NCBI RefSeq assembly: GCF_010894435.1
Contig: NZ_JAAIXZ010000011.1
Span: forward strand, 343,337 to 407,336
Source of the DNA: Pyxidicoccus trucidator
GTDB lineage: Bacteria; Myxococcota; Myxococcia; Myxococcales; Myxococcaceae
DNA length: 64,000 nucleotides
Reading direction: 5' to 3'
Shown: one piece after another, positions 42,140-50,236 of the stretch
Layout: the number at the start of each line of letters is the position of its first letter
Numbering within the stretch: the stretch's first letter is position 1
Position numbers and translations under genes: made by a program
The notes under the pieces: generated by a model
The model's input: only the letters and a program-made list of their open reading frames with translations
The model's database searches: none
What the model was told of the DNA's origin: nothing

Positions 42140-43267
42140 ATGCCCCCGAAGGTCATTGGTCCCTACCGCGTCCTGGAGACGCTTGGCAGTGGCGGGGCCG
42201 GGACCGTGTACCGGGCCCTGGACCGCCGAACCAACGACGAGGTCGCGCTGAAGCTGCTCTCAGCCGGCCCCGCGCTGGACGCTCGTGCCGCGCGCAGACT
42301 CGCCCGCGAGTTCGAGACGCTCGCGGACCTGTCCCACCCCAACGTGGTGAAGGTCTTCGAGTCCGGCGTCCACCAGGGCTGGCCGTACCTGGCCATGGAG
42401 CTCATCGAGGGGCTCACCCTCCGTCACTATCTGGACATGAGCGGGGAGGACCTGCTCTCCAGCCCTGGCTACCCGCGCAGCCCCCTGTCCGTGCGCCGCA
42501 CCGAGGATGACGACTTCGGCACCGGCAGCGAGAGCGCCTCCGAGTCGGAGCACAGCGGCGAGGCCGTCTTCGGCCTGGCCGCCTTCTCCGACGAGGCCCC
42601 GAGCGAGGACCTGGCCAGCTATGCAGGCGGCGGCCTGTCCGGAGGGCTCTCGGCCGCGTACGACTCGGACGACTCGCTGGAGACCCTCGCCCCGCCGCCC
42701 CCCGCGCCCAGGAAGCCGGAGGTGGAGGACCGCATCCAGGTGGTCCGCGCGGAGGAGCTCAACCGGCCCGAGCGCATGGGGCGGCTGAAGGACGCCATGC
42801 TCCAGGTCTGCGAGGCGCTGGCCTACATCCACGGCCACGGGCTGGTCCACCGCGACCTCAAGCCGTCCAACATCATGGTGGACGAGGACCGGCAGGTGCG
42901 GCTGATGGACTTCGGCCTGGCCAAGTTCCTCGCGGACGACGTGGCGATTACCGAGGCCGGCAAGCTGGTGGGCACCTACCGGTACATGGCCCCGGAGCAG
43001 ATTCTGGGCGAGCCGCTGGACGGACGCTCCGACCTGTACAGCCTCGGAGTCATCCTCTATGAGCTGCTCAGCGGGCGGCCCCCCTTCGACGCGAAGACGC
43101 CGCACGAGCTCTGGCGTCAGGTGCTGGAGACGGAGCCGCCACCGGTGCTGGCGCTGAACCTTCACGGGGACCCGCAGCTGGCGCGCGTGGCCCACCGCCT
43201 CATCCGCAAGGAGCCGGACGACCGGTTCCAGACGGCCGAGGAAGTCTACGAGGCCCTGTCCGAGTGA
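42140..43267 (+). CDS. Ser/Thr protein kinase with a ~110-residue acidic insert
   Basis: 375 residues, no transmembrane segment. N-lobe: YRVLETLGSGGAGTVYRALD and VALKLL (Lys38). After the hinge and the helix following it (GLTLRHYLDM, about 91-100), residues about 102-212 are an insert rich in Ser, Asp, Glu and Pro (TEDDDFGTGSESASESEHSG; YDSDDSLETLAPPPPAP). The C-lobe then resumes with HGLVHRDLKPSNIMV (about 234-248), MDFGLAKF, APEQILGEPLDGRSD and LYELLSGRPPFD. All catalytic residues are present. Inserts of this size at this site are uncommon. The stop overlaps the start of the RluA-type gene as GTGA. Confidence 0.93.
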   Translation: MPPKVIGPYRVLETLGSGGAGTVYRALDRRTNDEVALKLLSAGPALDARAARRLAREFETLADLSHPNVVKVFESGVHQGWPYLAMELIEGLTLRHYLDMSGEDLLSSPGYPRSPLSVRRTEDDDFGTGSESASESEHSGEAVFGLAAFSDEAPSEDLASYAGGGLSGGLSAAYDSDDSLETLAPPPPAPRKPEVEDRIQVVRAEELNRPERMGRLKDAMLQVCEALAYIHGHGLVHRDLKPSNIMVDEDRQVRLMDFGLAKFLADDVAITEAGKLVGTYRYMAPEQILGEPLDGRSDLYSLGVILYELLSGRPPFDAKTPHELWRQVLETEPPPVLALNLHGDPQLARVAHRLIRKEPDDRFQTAEEVYEALSE

Positions 43268-44214
43268 ATCCTCCCAAGCTGCACACCCTCACCGTGGACG
43301 CCGACAAGGCGGGCCAGCGGGTGGACCTGTTCATCGGCGAAGCGCTGGGCCTGTCGCGCGCGCGCCTCAAGCGCATCTTCGAAGCCGGCGCGGTGAAGGT
43401 GAACGGCCGCACCGCGAAGAAGGGCCTCACGCTGGAGGCCGGCCAGCGCATCGCCGTGGAAGTCGAGGAGGAGTCGCGCGAGGCGGTGCCGGACGCGGAC
43501 TTCCCGCTGGTGGTACTGCACGAGGACTCGGCGCTGGTGTTCGTGGACAAGCCCGCGGGCCGGCCCTCGCATCCGCTGCAGTCCGGAGAGACGGGCACGG
43601 TGGCCAACGCGCTGGTGGCCCGCTACCCCGAGTGCGCGCAGGCCTCGTTGGATCCGCGCGAGGGCGGGCTGTGCCACCGGCTGGACGTGGAGACCTCCGG
43701 CGTCGTCGTGGCGGCGCGCACGCGCGAGGCCTGGACCGCGGTGCGCGAGGCCTTCGGCGGACGCACGGTGGACAAGCGCTACGTGGCGTTGGTGACGGGG
43801 CCGCTGGCGGACGAGGGCGACATCGATGTGCCGCTGCGCCACCACCCGCGTCACCCGGACCGCGTGGAGCCCGCGCCCCAGGGAGCCGAGGACGCGCGCG
43901 ACGCGGTGTCCCGCTTCACGGTGCTGGCTCGCACGGGCGACTACAGCCTCGTGGAGGTGCAGATTCTCACCGGCGTGCTGCACCAGGTGCGCGCGCACCT
44001 GGCGGGCGTCGGGGCGCCCATCGTCGGGGACGCGCTGTACGGCGGGCGTGAGGCGCCGGGCCTGGGGCGCTTCTTCCTGCACGCGCGCTCGCTGTCGCTG
44101 CCCCACCCGGAGACGCAGCAGCAGTTGAGGGTGAACAGCCCCCTGCCGCCGGAGCTGCGCGCGGAGCTGGAGCGCCTGGGCCTGCCGCTGCCCCCGGGCG
44201 AGCAGCAGGGCTGA
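43264..44214 (+). CDS. RluA-family 23S rRNA/tRNA pseudouridine synthase
   Basis: 316 residues. S4 RNA-binding domain (18-75: VDLFIGEALGLSRARLKRIF and EAGAVKVNGRT), then the catalytic domain with FVDKPAGRPSHP and motif II GLCHRLDVETSGVVVAARTR (Asp nucleophile), VDKRYVALVTG and ILTGVLHQVRAHLAGVGAPI. RluA/RluD-type enzymes isomerise specific uridines. The start is GTG 43264, coupled to a Ser/Thr kinase gene. It ends before a block of tandem repeats. Confidence 0.93.
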   Translation: MNPPKLHTLTVDADKAGQRVDLFIGEALGLSRARLKRIFEAGAVKVNGRTAKKGLTLEAGQRIAVEVEEESREAVPDADFPLVVLHEDSALVFVDKPAGRPSHPLQSGETGTVANALVARYPECAQASLDPREGGLCHRLDVETSGVVVAARTREAWTAVREAFGGRTVDKRYVALVTGPLADEGDIDVPLRHHPRHPDRVEPAPQGAEDARDAVSRFTVLARTGDYSLVEVQILTGVLHQVRAHLAGVGAPIVGDALYGGREAPGLGRFFLHARSLSLPHPETQQQLRVNSPLPPELRAELERLGLPLPPGEQQG

Positions 44215-44230
44215 GCCGGCACACCGGCCT

Positions 44231-44338
44231 CGCGGCGGCACCGGGCTCCCTCCGGGCTGATTCGACACGTCGGCCTCGCGGTGGCCCCGGGCTCCCTCCG
44301 GGCTGGTTCGACCTGGCGGCCTCGCGGCGGCACCGGGC
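44231..44338. repeat. 46-bp tandem repeats
   Basis: Three copies at 46-bp spacing (starts 44231, 44277, 44323; the third is cut short) share CGCGGYGGC and CCGGGCTCCCTCCGGGCT. They lie in the non-coding gap after the RluA gene. Open frames crossing this block are artefacts of the repeat composition. Confidence 0.75.
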
Positions 44339-44453
44339 TCCGGTGGAATGAACGTTCCTTCCGACAGCGGGGGTCCCGCCCGGGGCCGCGCGGCGGACCC
44401 GGGTTCCGGCGGAATGAACGTTCCTTCCGGCAGAGGGTGTCCCGCCCGGGGCC
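44338..44453. repeat. 66-bp REP-like repeats with near-palindrome GGAATGAACGTTCCTTCC
   Basis: Two units at 66-bp spacing. Each carries GGAATGAACGTTCCTTCC (44345-44362 and 44411-44428), an 18-bp palindrome with one mismatch centred on GAACGTTC, then a GC-rich arm ending CCCGCCCGGGGCC. The element directly follows the 46-bp repeats. It resembles repetitive extragenic palindromes; genome copy number cannot be seen from one window. Confidence 0.75.
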
Positions 44454-44519
44454 CTGCCCTCCCCGCCCCGCCTTACCTGCCACGTCCTCTTCGCGGACAC
44501 GCCCCTTCAGGGTGTAGCC

Positions 44520-44945
44520 CTACGCGCCCATCACCTTCACGATGACGCGCTTTCGGCGCTGTCCGTCGAACTCGGCGTAGAACACCTGCTGCCACGGCCC
44601 CAGGTCCAGCTTCCCCGCGGTGACGGGGATGATGACCTGGTGGTGCACGAGCATCGACTTCAGGTGGGCGTCGCCGTTGTCCTCGCCGGTGCGGTGGTGG
44701 CGGTAGTCGGGACCGGAGGGCGCGAGCTCCTGGAGCCACTCCCAGATGTCCTCATGGAGGCCGGGCTCGTCGTCGTTGACGAACACGCCCGCGGTGATGT
44801 GCATGGCGGAGACGAGCACCATTCCCTCCTGGATACCGCTCTTGCGGAGCAGCGCTGACACCGTGTCGGTGAGGCGCACCAGCTCGCGCCGCGCCTTCGT
44901 CTCGAACCACAGGTACTCGGTCAGGGTCTTCATTTCGGCGTCCAT
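44520..44945 (-). CDS. YjbQ-family secondary thiamine-phosphate synthase-like protein
   Basis: 141-residue UPF0047/YjbQ protein. The fold signatures are TDTVSALLRKSGIQEG, LVSAMHITAGVFVNDDEPG, the His cluster in DYRHHRTGEDNGDAHLKSML and the terminal block KLDLGPWQQVFYAEFDGQR. E. coli YjbQ has weak thiamine-phosphate synthase activity; the native role is unresolved. ATG 44945 or ATG 44933 are both possible. It is divergent to dinB, 24 bp apart. Confidence 0.92.
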   Translation of the reverse strand: MDAEMKTLTEYLWFETKARRELVRLTDTVSALLRKSGIQEGMVLVSAMHITAGVFVNDDEPGLHEDIWEWLQELAPSGPDYRHHRTGEDNGDAHLKSMLVHHQVIIPVTAGKLDLGPWQQVFYAEFDGQRRKRVIVKVMGA

Positions 44946-44969
44946 GGAGCGTCAGAGGGGACCGTTACA

Positions 44970-46184
44970 GTGACTCACACGATGCGAGCCATCATCCACG
45001 TGGATATGGACGCCTTCTATGCGTCCGTGGAGCAGCGGGACAACCCGACCCTGCGGGGCAAGCCGATCATCGTCGGCGGCCATGCACAGCGGGGCGTCGT
45101 CGTCGCCGCCTCCTACGAGGTCCGCCCCTTCGGCGTGCGCAGCGCCATGCCCATGGCCCGTGCCCTCAAGGCCGCGCCACACGCCATCGTGGTGAAGCCG
45201 CGCTTCTCCGCGTACGCCGAGGCCAGCGAGCACGTCTTCGCCATCTTCGAGCGCTACACGCCGCTCATCGAGCCGCTGTCCCTGGACGAGGCCTTCCTCG
45301 ACGTGACGGCCTCGGTGGGTCTGTTCGGCTCGCCCGCGGACATCGCCCGGCGCATCCGCAAGGAGATTGCCGACGAGCTGTCGCTGCCGGCCTCGGCGGG
45401 CATCGCCACGGTGAAGTTCGTGGCGAAGATTGCCTCGGACCTGGCCAAGCCCAACGGCCAGCGTGAGGTGCGACCGGAGGAGACGGTGGCCTTCCTCGCG
45501 GCGCTGCCGGTGTCGCGCCTGTGGGGCGTGGGGCCGAAGACGGAAGAGGCACTCAAGGTCGCCGGGCTGCGGACGATTGGCGACGTGGCGGCGCGCGAGC
45601 CGGACTGGCTGGAGGAGCGACTCGGCTCCAGCGGACGGCACCTGTGGGAATTGTCCCAGGGCATCGACGTGCGCGAGGTGGTGCCGGACCGGGCCGCCAA
45701 GAGCGTGGGCGCGGAGGACACCTTCGAGGAGGACCTCACCGGGGTGGACGCGCTGAAGCCCCACGTGCACTCTCAGGCGCTGCGCGTGGGCCGGCGGCTG
45801 CGGCGAGCGGGAGTGAAGGGCCGCGTGGTGCAGCTCAAGCTGAAGTTCGCGGACTTCACGCTCATCACCCGGCGCACCACGCTGCGCGAGGCCACGGACG
45901 ACGGACAGACGCTCTACCGCACGGCGCTGGAGCTGATGGAGCGCTCACATGAGGGCAAGCCCATCCGCCTCACCGGAGTGAGCGTGCAGTTGGACGAGGT
46001 GCCTCCGCAGCTGGGCCTCTTCCCGGCGGCGCCGCCGCGCGCCGCGAAGCTGAACGCGGCGCTCGACAAGATTGCCGAGCGCTTTGGCAGCAAGGCGATA
46101 ACCACGGCGGACATCGCCGGGAGCGAAGCGCCGGCCGACGACGAGCACCGCTCCGAGCGCCCGGTGGACAAGCCGAAGCGCTGA
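44970..46184 (+). CDS. dinB: DNA polymerase IV (Y-family)
   Basis: 404-residue lesion-bypass polymerase. Motifs: IIHVDMDAFYASVEQRDNP (first carboxylate), VVVAASYEVRPFGVRSAMPM, EPLSLDEAFLDVTASVG (catalytic DE), ASAGIATVKFVAKIASDLAK, and the little-finger region. Near the C-terminus, PPQLGLFP is a beta-clamp-binding motif, followed by about 50 unstructured residues. The GTG at 44970 is annotated; ATG 44982 (MRAIIHVD) matches E. coli length better. No LexA-type site was recognised in the 24-bp gap. Confidence 0.94.
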   Translation: MTHTMRAIIHVDMDAFYASVEQRDNPTLRGKPIIVGGHAQRGVVVAASYEVRPFGVRSAMPMARALKAAPHAIVVKPRFSAYAEASEHVFAIFERYTPLIEPLSLDEAFLDVTASVGLFGSPADIARRIRKEIADELSLPASAGIATVKFVAKIASDLAKPNGQREVRPEETVAFLAALPVSRLWGVGPKTEEALKVAGLRTIGDVAAREPDWLEERLGSSGRHLWELSQGIDVREVVPDRAAKSVGAEDTFEEDLTGVDALKPHVHSQALRVGRRLRRAGVKGRVVQLKLKFADFTLITRRTTLREATDDGQTLYRTALELMERSHEGKPIRLTGVSVQLDEVPPQLGLFPAAPPRAAKLNAALDKIAERFGSKAITTADIAGSEAPADDEHRSERPVDKPKR

Positions 46185-46314
46185 ATCCCCCTCCACCGCA
46201 GCGCCCTCGGACTGGCCGTGACGTGACAGGAGGACTCGCGCGCTCGTCCGGTCGCCTCGCCCGGCTCGAAGACAGGTAGATTGAGGCCGTGGTGTGTCCA
46301 CGGGAGTGCGAGCC

Positions 46315-49300
46315 ATGAGCGGGGCCGTCGGGGACGGAGCAGCGGGTGCTCCCACCCTGGAGGGCCTCCCCGCACCCCGGCCTCCTTCTCCTGAGGCTCC
46401 TGTCTTCCCCGTGCCCGGCTGGGAGCGCTACCAGGGGGTGCGCTTCCTCGGCCAGGGCGGCATGGGCCAGGTCTTCCTCGCCTATGACCCGCGGCTGCGC
46501 CGCCATGCCGCCCTCAAGTTCGTCCGCGATGGAGACCCCGGGCTCACCCGGCGCGTGCTCTCCGAAGCCCGTGCCCAGGCCCGTGTCGAGCACGAGCGCG
46601 TCTGCCAGGTGTACGAGGTGGGCGAAGTCCAGGGACACGCCTTCATCGCCATGCAGTACGTGGATGGACTCCCGCTGAACCAGCTCGCGGGCCAGCTCAC
46701 CGTGGAGCAGATGGCCCTGCTGCTCCGGGATGCCGCAGAGGGAGTCCACGCCGCCCACCGGGCCGGACTCATCCACCGCGACCTCAAGCCCGGCAACATC
46801 CTCGTCGAGCGCAGCGAGGATGGCCGCCTCAAGCCCTATGTCATGGACTTCGGGCTGGCCCGCGACTGGAAGGAGCAGGGCCTCACCGCCACCGGCGCCG
46901 TGCTCGGCACCCCGCACTACATGGCCCCCGAGCAGGCCCGAGGCGAGGTGTCCCGGCTGGACCGGCGCGCCGACGTCTACAGCCTGGGCGCCACGCTCTA
47001 CACCCTCCTGACGGGCCAGCCGCCCATTCCGGGTGACAACGGGCTGGAGGTGCTCAGCAACATCTCCACCCTCGAGCCCCGCCCGCCGCGCGCGCTCGAC
47101 CCGGCCCTGCCGGTGGACCTGGAGGCCATCGTCCTCAAGTGCCTGGAGAAGGAGCGCGATGCCCGCTACGACTCGGCGCGCGCCCTGGCCGAGGACCTGG
47201 ACCGCTTCCTCGGCGGCGAGCCCGTGCGGGCGCGCCCCACCGGCCCGGGCTACCGGCTGCGCAAGAGGCTCCGCAAGCACCGCATCGTGGTGGGCGTGGC
47301 CGCCCTGGCCCTGCTCGCCGTGACGCTCGCCGCCGTCCAGGTCGCCCTCACCCGCCAGGAGGCTCGCCTGCGCGAGCACCTCTCACGCAGGTTCACCGAG
47401 CGCGTCGAGCGGCTCGAGGCCCTGGCCCGCTACTCCGGCCTCTCCCAGCTCCACGACACCCGTGCCGACCGCGAGGCCCTGCGCGGACACATGCGCGCGC
47501 TGGAGGCCGAGATTCACGAGGCCGGCGCGCGGGCCCTGGGCCCCGGCCACTACGCGCTGGGGCGCGGCGCGCTGGCGCTCGGCGACGAGCCCCTGGCCCG
47601 CGAGCACCTGGAGGCCGCCTGGAGCCATGGCTTCCGCGAGCCCCGCGTCGCCTGGTCCCTGGCCCTCGTCATGGGGCACCTGTACCAGGAGCAACTCCTG
47701 GAGGCCGAGCGCCTGCGCGCTCCGGAGCAGCGCGAGTCGCGCAAGCAGGACATCCAGCGCCAGTACCGCGCGCCCGCCCTGGAGTGGCTGCGCCAGAGCC
47801 ACGGCGCCGACGTGCCCTCCCCCGAGTACGTGGCGGCGCTGCTGGCCTTCTACGAAGACCGGCTGGACGAGGCCCTCACCCGGCTCGACGCGATGAAGGA
47901 CCGCCTCCCCTGGTTCCACGAGGCCCCCCTGCTCCGCGGCGACATCCTCCAGGCCCGCGCCACCCGGCGGTGGAACCAGGGCGACCGCGAGGGCGCGCTG
48001 GCCGACTTCGAGGCCGGCCGCCGCGCCTATACCGCCGCCGCCGCCACCGGCGAGAGCGTGCCCGAGGTCCACAGGTCCCTGGCGAGGCTCGAGTACACGG
48101 TGATGGTGATGGAGCTCTACAGCCAGGGGGACGTCCTGCCCCCCTTCACCCGAGGACTGGAGGCCGTCGCCCGCGCGCTCCAGGCGGACCCGGACTTCGG
48201 ACTCGCCCGCGTCCTGGAAGCGCGCTTCCACAACCGGCTGGCGGAGTACCGCCTGAGCCGGGGCGGTGACGTGGAGGAGCCCCTCGAGAAGGCCCTCTCG
48301 GCCGCGCGCGCCGCCATGCACCTGACGCCCGAGCCGCCCAGGGCGCGGATGGAGCAGGTCCACAGCCTGTGGCGCCGGGCCCGCTCCCTCCAGGCCCGGG
48401 GCCTGGACCCCCATGCGCCGCTCCGCCAGGCCGTGGAGCTGCTGGAGTCCATCCCCGCGACGGACCAGGACTACGAGTTCCACGCCACCTGCGGCCTCGT
48501 CTTCAAAATCCAGGCGGACTACGAGGACGAGCAGGGAGAGGACTCGCGCATTGCTCGCGGAGAGGCCATCGCGTCCTACCGCGAGGCCATCCGGCTCGAC
48601 GAGCGGCTGCCGGACGCGTGGATCAACCTGGGCATCGCCTACCTCACCCGCGCCACGCAGTCGCGCGCCACGGCGCCCCTGGAGGACCTGGAGCAGGCCC
48701 GGGCCGCGCTCGACACCTCGCGCAAGCTCAACCCGCGCAACTACGTGCCCTACTTCCTGGGGGGCACGCTGCACCTGGAGCTCGCCCGGCGGCGACGGAG
48801 CCAGGGAGAGGAGGCCCGGCCCGACCTGACCACCGCCCTGGAGTTCTTCGACGGTGGCCTCGCCATCAACGCCCGGATTGCGCAGCTCCACAACGGCCGG
48901 AGCGCGGTCCTCCTCGAGCAGGCGCGGGAGGCGTGGGACCACGGCGACGCTCCCTTCCCCCTGCTCGAGCAGGCGGTGCGGGCCGCGCGGCTGGCCATCG
49001 AGGTCGCCCCCCAGCAGGGCTTTGGCCACCACAACGTCGGCGAGGCCCTCGCCGAGCGCGCCACCTTCCGCGCGCGCTCCGGGGAAGACCCACGCCCCGA
49101 CCTCCAGGCGGCCGAAGCGGCCTACCAGGAGGCCAGCGCGTTGCTCCCGGGCGGCGCGCACTACCCGGCCAGCCTGGCCCGCGTCCACGCCCGGCGGGCG
49201 GCCTTCGAGCTGGAGCATGCGGGGGAGCCGCGCAGGAGCCTCGACCGGGCCGAGGCGGCCCTGCGCCAGGCCTTCGAGCGCGGCGCCCGGGAACCCCTGG

Positions 49301-49626
49301 CCTGGCTCGCCCAGGGCGAGGTGCAGGGCCTGCGGGCTCGCTGGCTCGCGCGCCAGCGGCGGGCACGCCCCGAGGACTTCGAGGAGGCCGCGCGCGCCTT
49401 CGAGAAGGCGCTCGAGCTGGAGCCCCGGCGCCTGGACTACCGCGTCGCCTTCGGCCACTTCTGCCGCGAGTGGGCCGCCTGGCGGAGGACGTCAGGGCTG
49501 GAGCCGCGCCCCGCCCTGGAGCGCGGCCTCGCCCTGGCGGACGAGGTGCTGGCCGCGCGCCCCCGCTGGGCGGACGCGCTGCGGCTTCGCGCGAGCCTGC
49601 GTGAAGAAGCCGGGCCCTCGCGCTGA
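46315..49626 (+). CDS. Large Ser/Thr protein kinase with transmembrane helix and TPR-like C-terminus
   Basis: 1103 residues. After a Pro-rich N-terminus, the kinase domain (about 38-310) has YQGVRFLGQGGMGQVFLAYD, ALKFVRD, HRDLKPGNILVE, MDFGLARD, GTPHYMAPEQARGEV and DVYSLGATLYTLLTGQPP. One transmembrane helix lies at about 323-345 (IVVGVAALALLAVTLAAVQV). The remaining ~760 residues are helical with repeated TPR-type pairs (LGIAYLTRATQSRATAPLED; LAINARIAQLHNGRSAVLLE; QQGFGHHNVGEALAERA). This kinase-TM-TPR plan is typical of myxobacterial Pkn proteins. ATG 46315 is chosen: GGGAG lies 7-8 bp upstream. Partners unknown. Confidence 0.93.
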   Translation: MSGAVGDGAAGAPTLEGLPAPRPPSPEAPVFPVPGWERYQGVRFLGQGGMGQVFLAYDPRLRRHAALKFVRDGDPGLTRRVLSEARAQARVEHERVCQVYEVGEVQGHAFIAMQYVDGLPLNQLAGQLTVEQMALLLRDAAEGVHAAHRAGLIHRDLKPGNILVERSEDGRLKPYVMDFGLARDWKEQGLTATGAVLGTPHYMAPEQARGEVSRLDRRADVYSLGATLYTLLTGQPPIPGDNGLEVLSNISTLEPRPPRALDPALPVDLEAIVLKCLEKERDARYDSARALAEDLDRFLGGEPVRARPTGPGYRLRKRLRKHRIVVGVAALALLAVTLAAVQVALTRQEARLREHLSRRFTERVERLEALARYSGLSQLHDTRADREALRGHMRALEAEIHEAGARALGPGHYALGRGALALGDEPLAREHLEAAWSHGFREPRVAWSLALVMGHLYQEQLLEAERLRAPEQRESRKQDIQRQYRAPALEWLRQSHGADVPSPEYVAALLAFYEDRLDEALTRLDAMKDRLPWFHEAPLLRGDILQARATRRWNQGDREGALADFEAGRRAYTAAAATGESVPEVHRSLARLEYTVMVMELYSQGDVLPPFTRGLEAVARALQADPDFGLARVLEARFHNRLAEYRLSRGGDVEEPLEKALSAARAAMHLTPEPPRARMEQVHSLWRRARSLQARGLDPHAPLRQAVELLESIPATDQDYEFHATCGLVFKIQADYEDEQGEDSRIARGEAIASYREAIRLDERLPDAWINLGIAYLTRATQSRATAPLEDLEQARAALDTSRKLNPRNYVPYFLGGTLHLELARRRRSQGEEARPDLTTALEFFDGGLAINARIAQLHNGRSAVLLEQAREAWDHGDAPFPLLEQAVRAARLAIEVAPQQGFGHHNVGEALAERATFRARSGEDPRPDLQAAEAAYQEASALLPGGAHYPASLARVHARRAAFELEHAGEPRRSLDRAEAALRQAFERGAREPLAWLAQGEVQGLRARWLARQRRARPEDFEEAARAFEKALELEPRRLDYRVAFGHFCREWAAWRRTSGLEPRPALERGLALADEVLAARPRWADALRLRASLREEAGPSR

Positions 49627-49654
49627 ACCTCCGGCGCAGCGCGACGCCGACGCT

Positions 49655-50140
49655 TCAGGGGCCAGGGTCCGTTGCCACCTCCAGCGTCCCGGTCCTGGAG
49701 TCCTGGGGCAGCTCGGGACACCCATCGGCGACAGTGATTGTGTAGACGCCTGGCCTCTTGAGGACCAGGTTGTCCTCCCCGTGGACAGGCAACAACAGGC
49801 CGCGATCCGGCCCATGTCCCGTCACCTTGACGAGGGTCTTGTCCTTGCAGTGGTTGATGAACCGGACCGTGCCCCCCAGATTGAGACACCGGTCCGGCAG
49901 GAAGGCGATTCCCTCCCCGCGGAAGTCGACCACCACCACGTCGTGGTACCTCTCGCACTTGAGAGGCCACGGGTCCGGCGGCAGCGGCTCCTGCGCGGCC
50001 TCTGACGGCTCGCCCATCACGAGCCCGGCGAGCGGCAGCCCCAGCATCAGTCCCGGCAACACGAAGCGGGCCAGGGCCTGCCACGCACCGCGCCGCGCCC
50101 CTCCGGGCCCACGACTCCGCACCACGTCTCTCTGATTCAT
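49655..50140 (-). CDS. Small secreted or membrane-anchored protein, cupredoxin-like
   Basis: 161 residues. Signal/anchor segment ARFVLPGLMLGLPLAGLVMG, then a single beta-rich domain: CERYHDVVVVDFRGEGIAFL, NLGGTVRFINHCKDKTLVKV, GPDRGLLLPVHGEDNLVLKR, PGVYTITVADGC. The order of strands and a late Cys near aromatic residues recall cupredoxins, but no complete copper ligand set is evident, so the resemblance is tentative. ATG 50140 has GGGAGG 8-13 bp upstream. The region before it contains a candidate sigma54 promoter, and the next gene upstream is a sigma54 activator. Confidence 0.8.
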   Translation of the reverse strand: MNQRDVVRSRGPGGARRGAWQALARFVLPGLMLGLPLAGLVMGEPSEAAQEPLPPDPWPLKCERYHDVVVVDFRGEGIAFLPDRCLNLGGTVRFINHCKDKTLVKVTGHGPDRGLLLPVHGEDNLVLKRPGVYTITVADGCPELPQDSRTGTLEVATDPGP

Positions 50141-50187
50141 CGCGCTGCCTCCCAGGTCAGTCTTAATGATGAATACCGGATATACCG

Positions 50188-50216
50188 GCAATTCAACCTC
50201 CGGGTTGCAAGTGCAA
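50188..50216 (-). promoter_or_regulatory. Candidate sigma54 promoter with adjacent 12-bp palindrome
   Basis: On the minus strand, GG (50201-50200) is followed by exactly 10 bp and GC (50189-50188), with TTGC at the -12 element, as required for sigma54. The -24 element keeps GG but little else. Transcription would begin near 50176, 36 nt before the ATG at 50140. Immediately upstream, TTGCA-AG-TGCAA (50205-50216) is an inverted repeat. The neighbouring gene encodes a sigma54 activator. Confidence 0.45.
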
Positions 50217-50236
50217 TTCCGCCTCCCTTTCGCCCG

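Noticed and set aside
43967..44517. Open frames across the repeat block after the RluA gene
   Set aside because: They read repeated Arg/Gly/Pro strings produced by the tandem DNA repeats and lack codon bias. Treated as non-coding.
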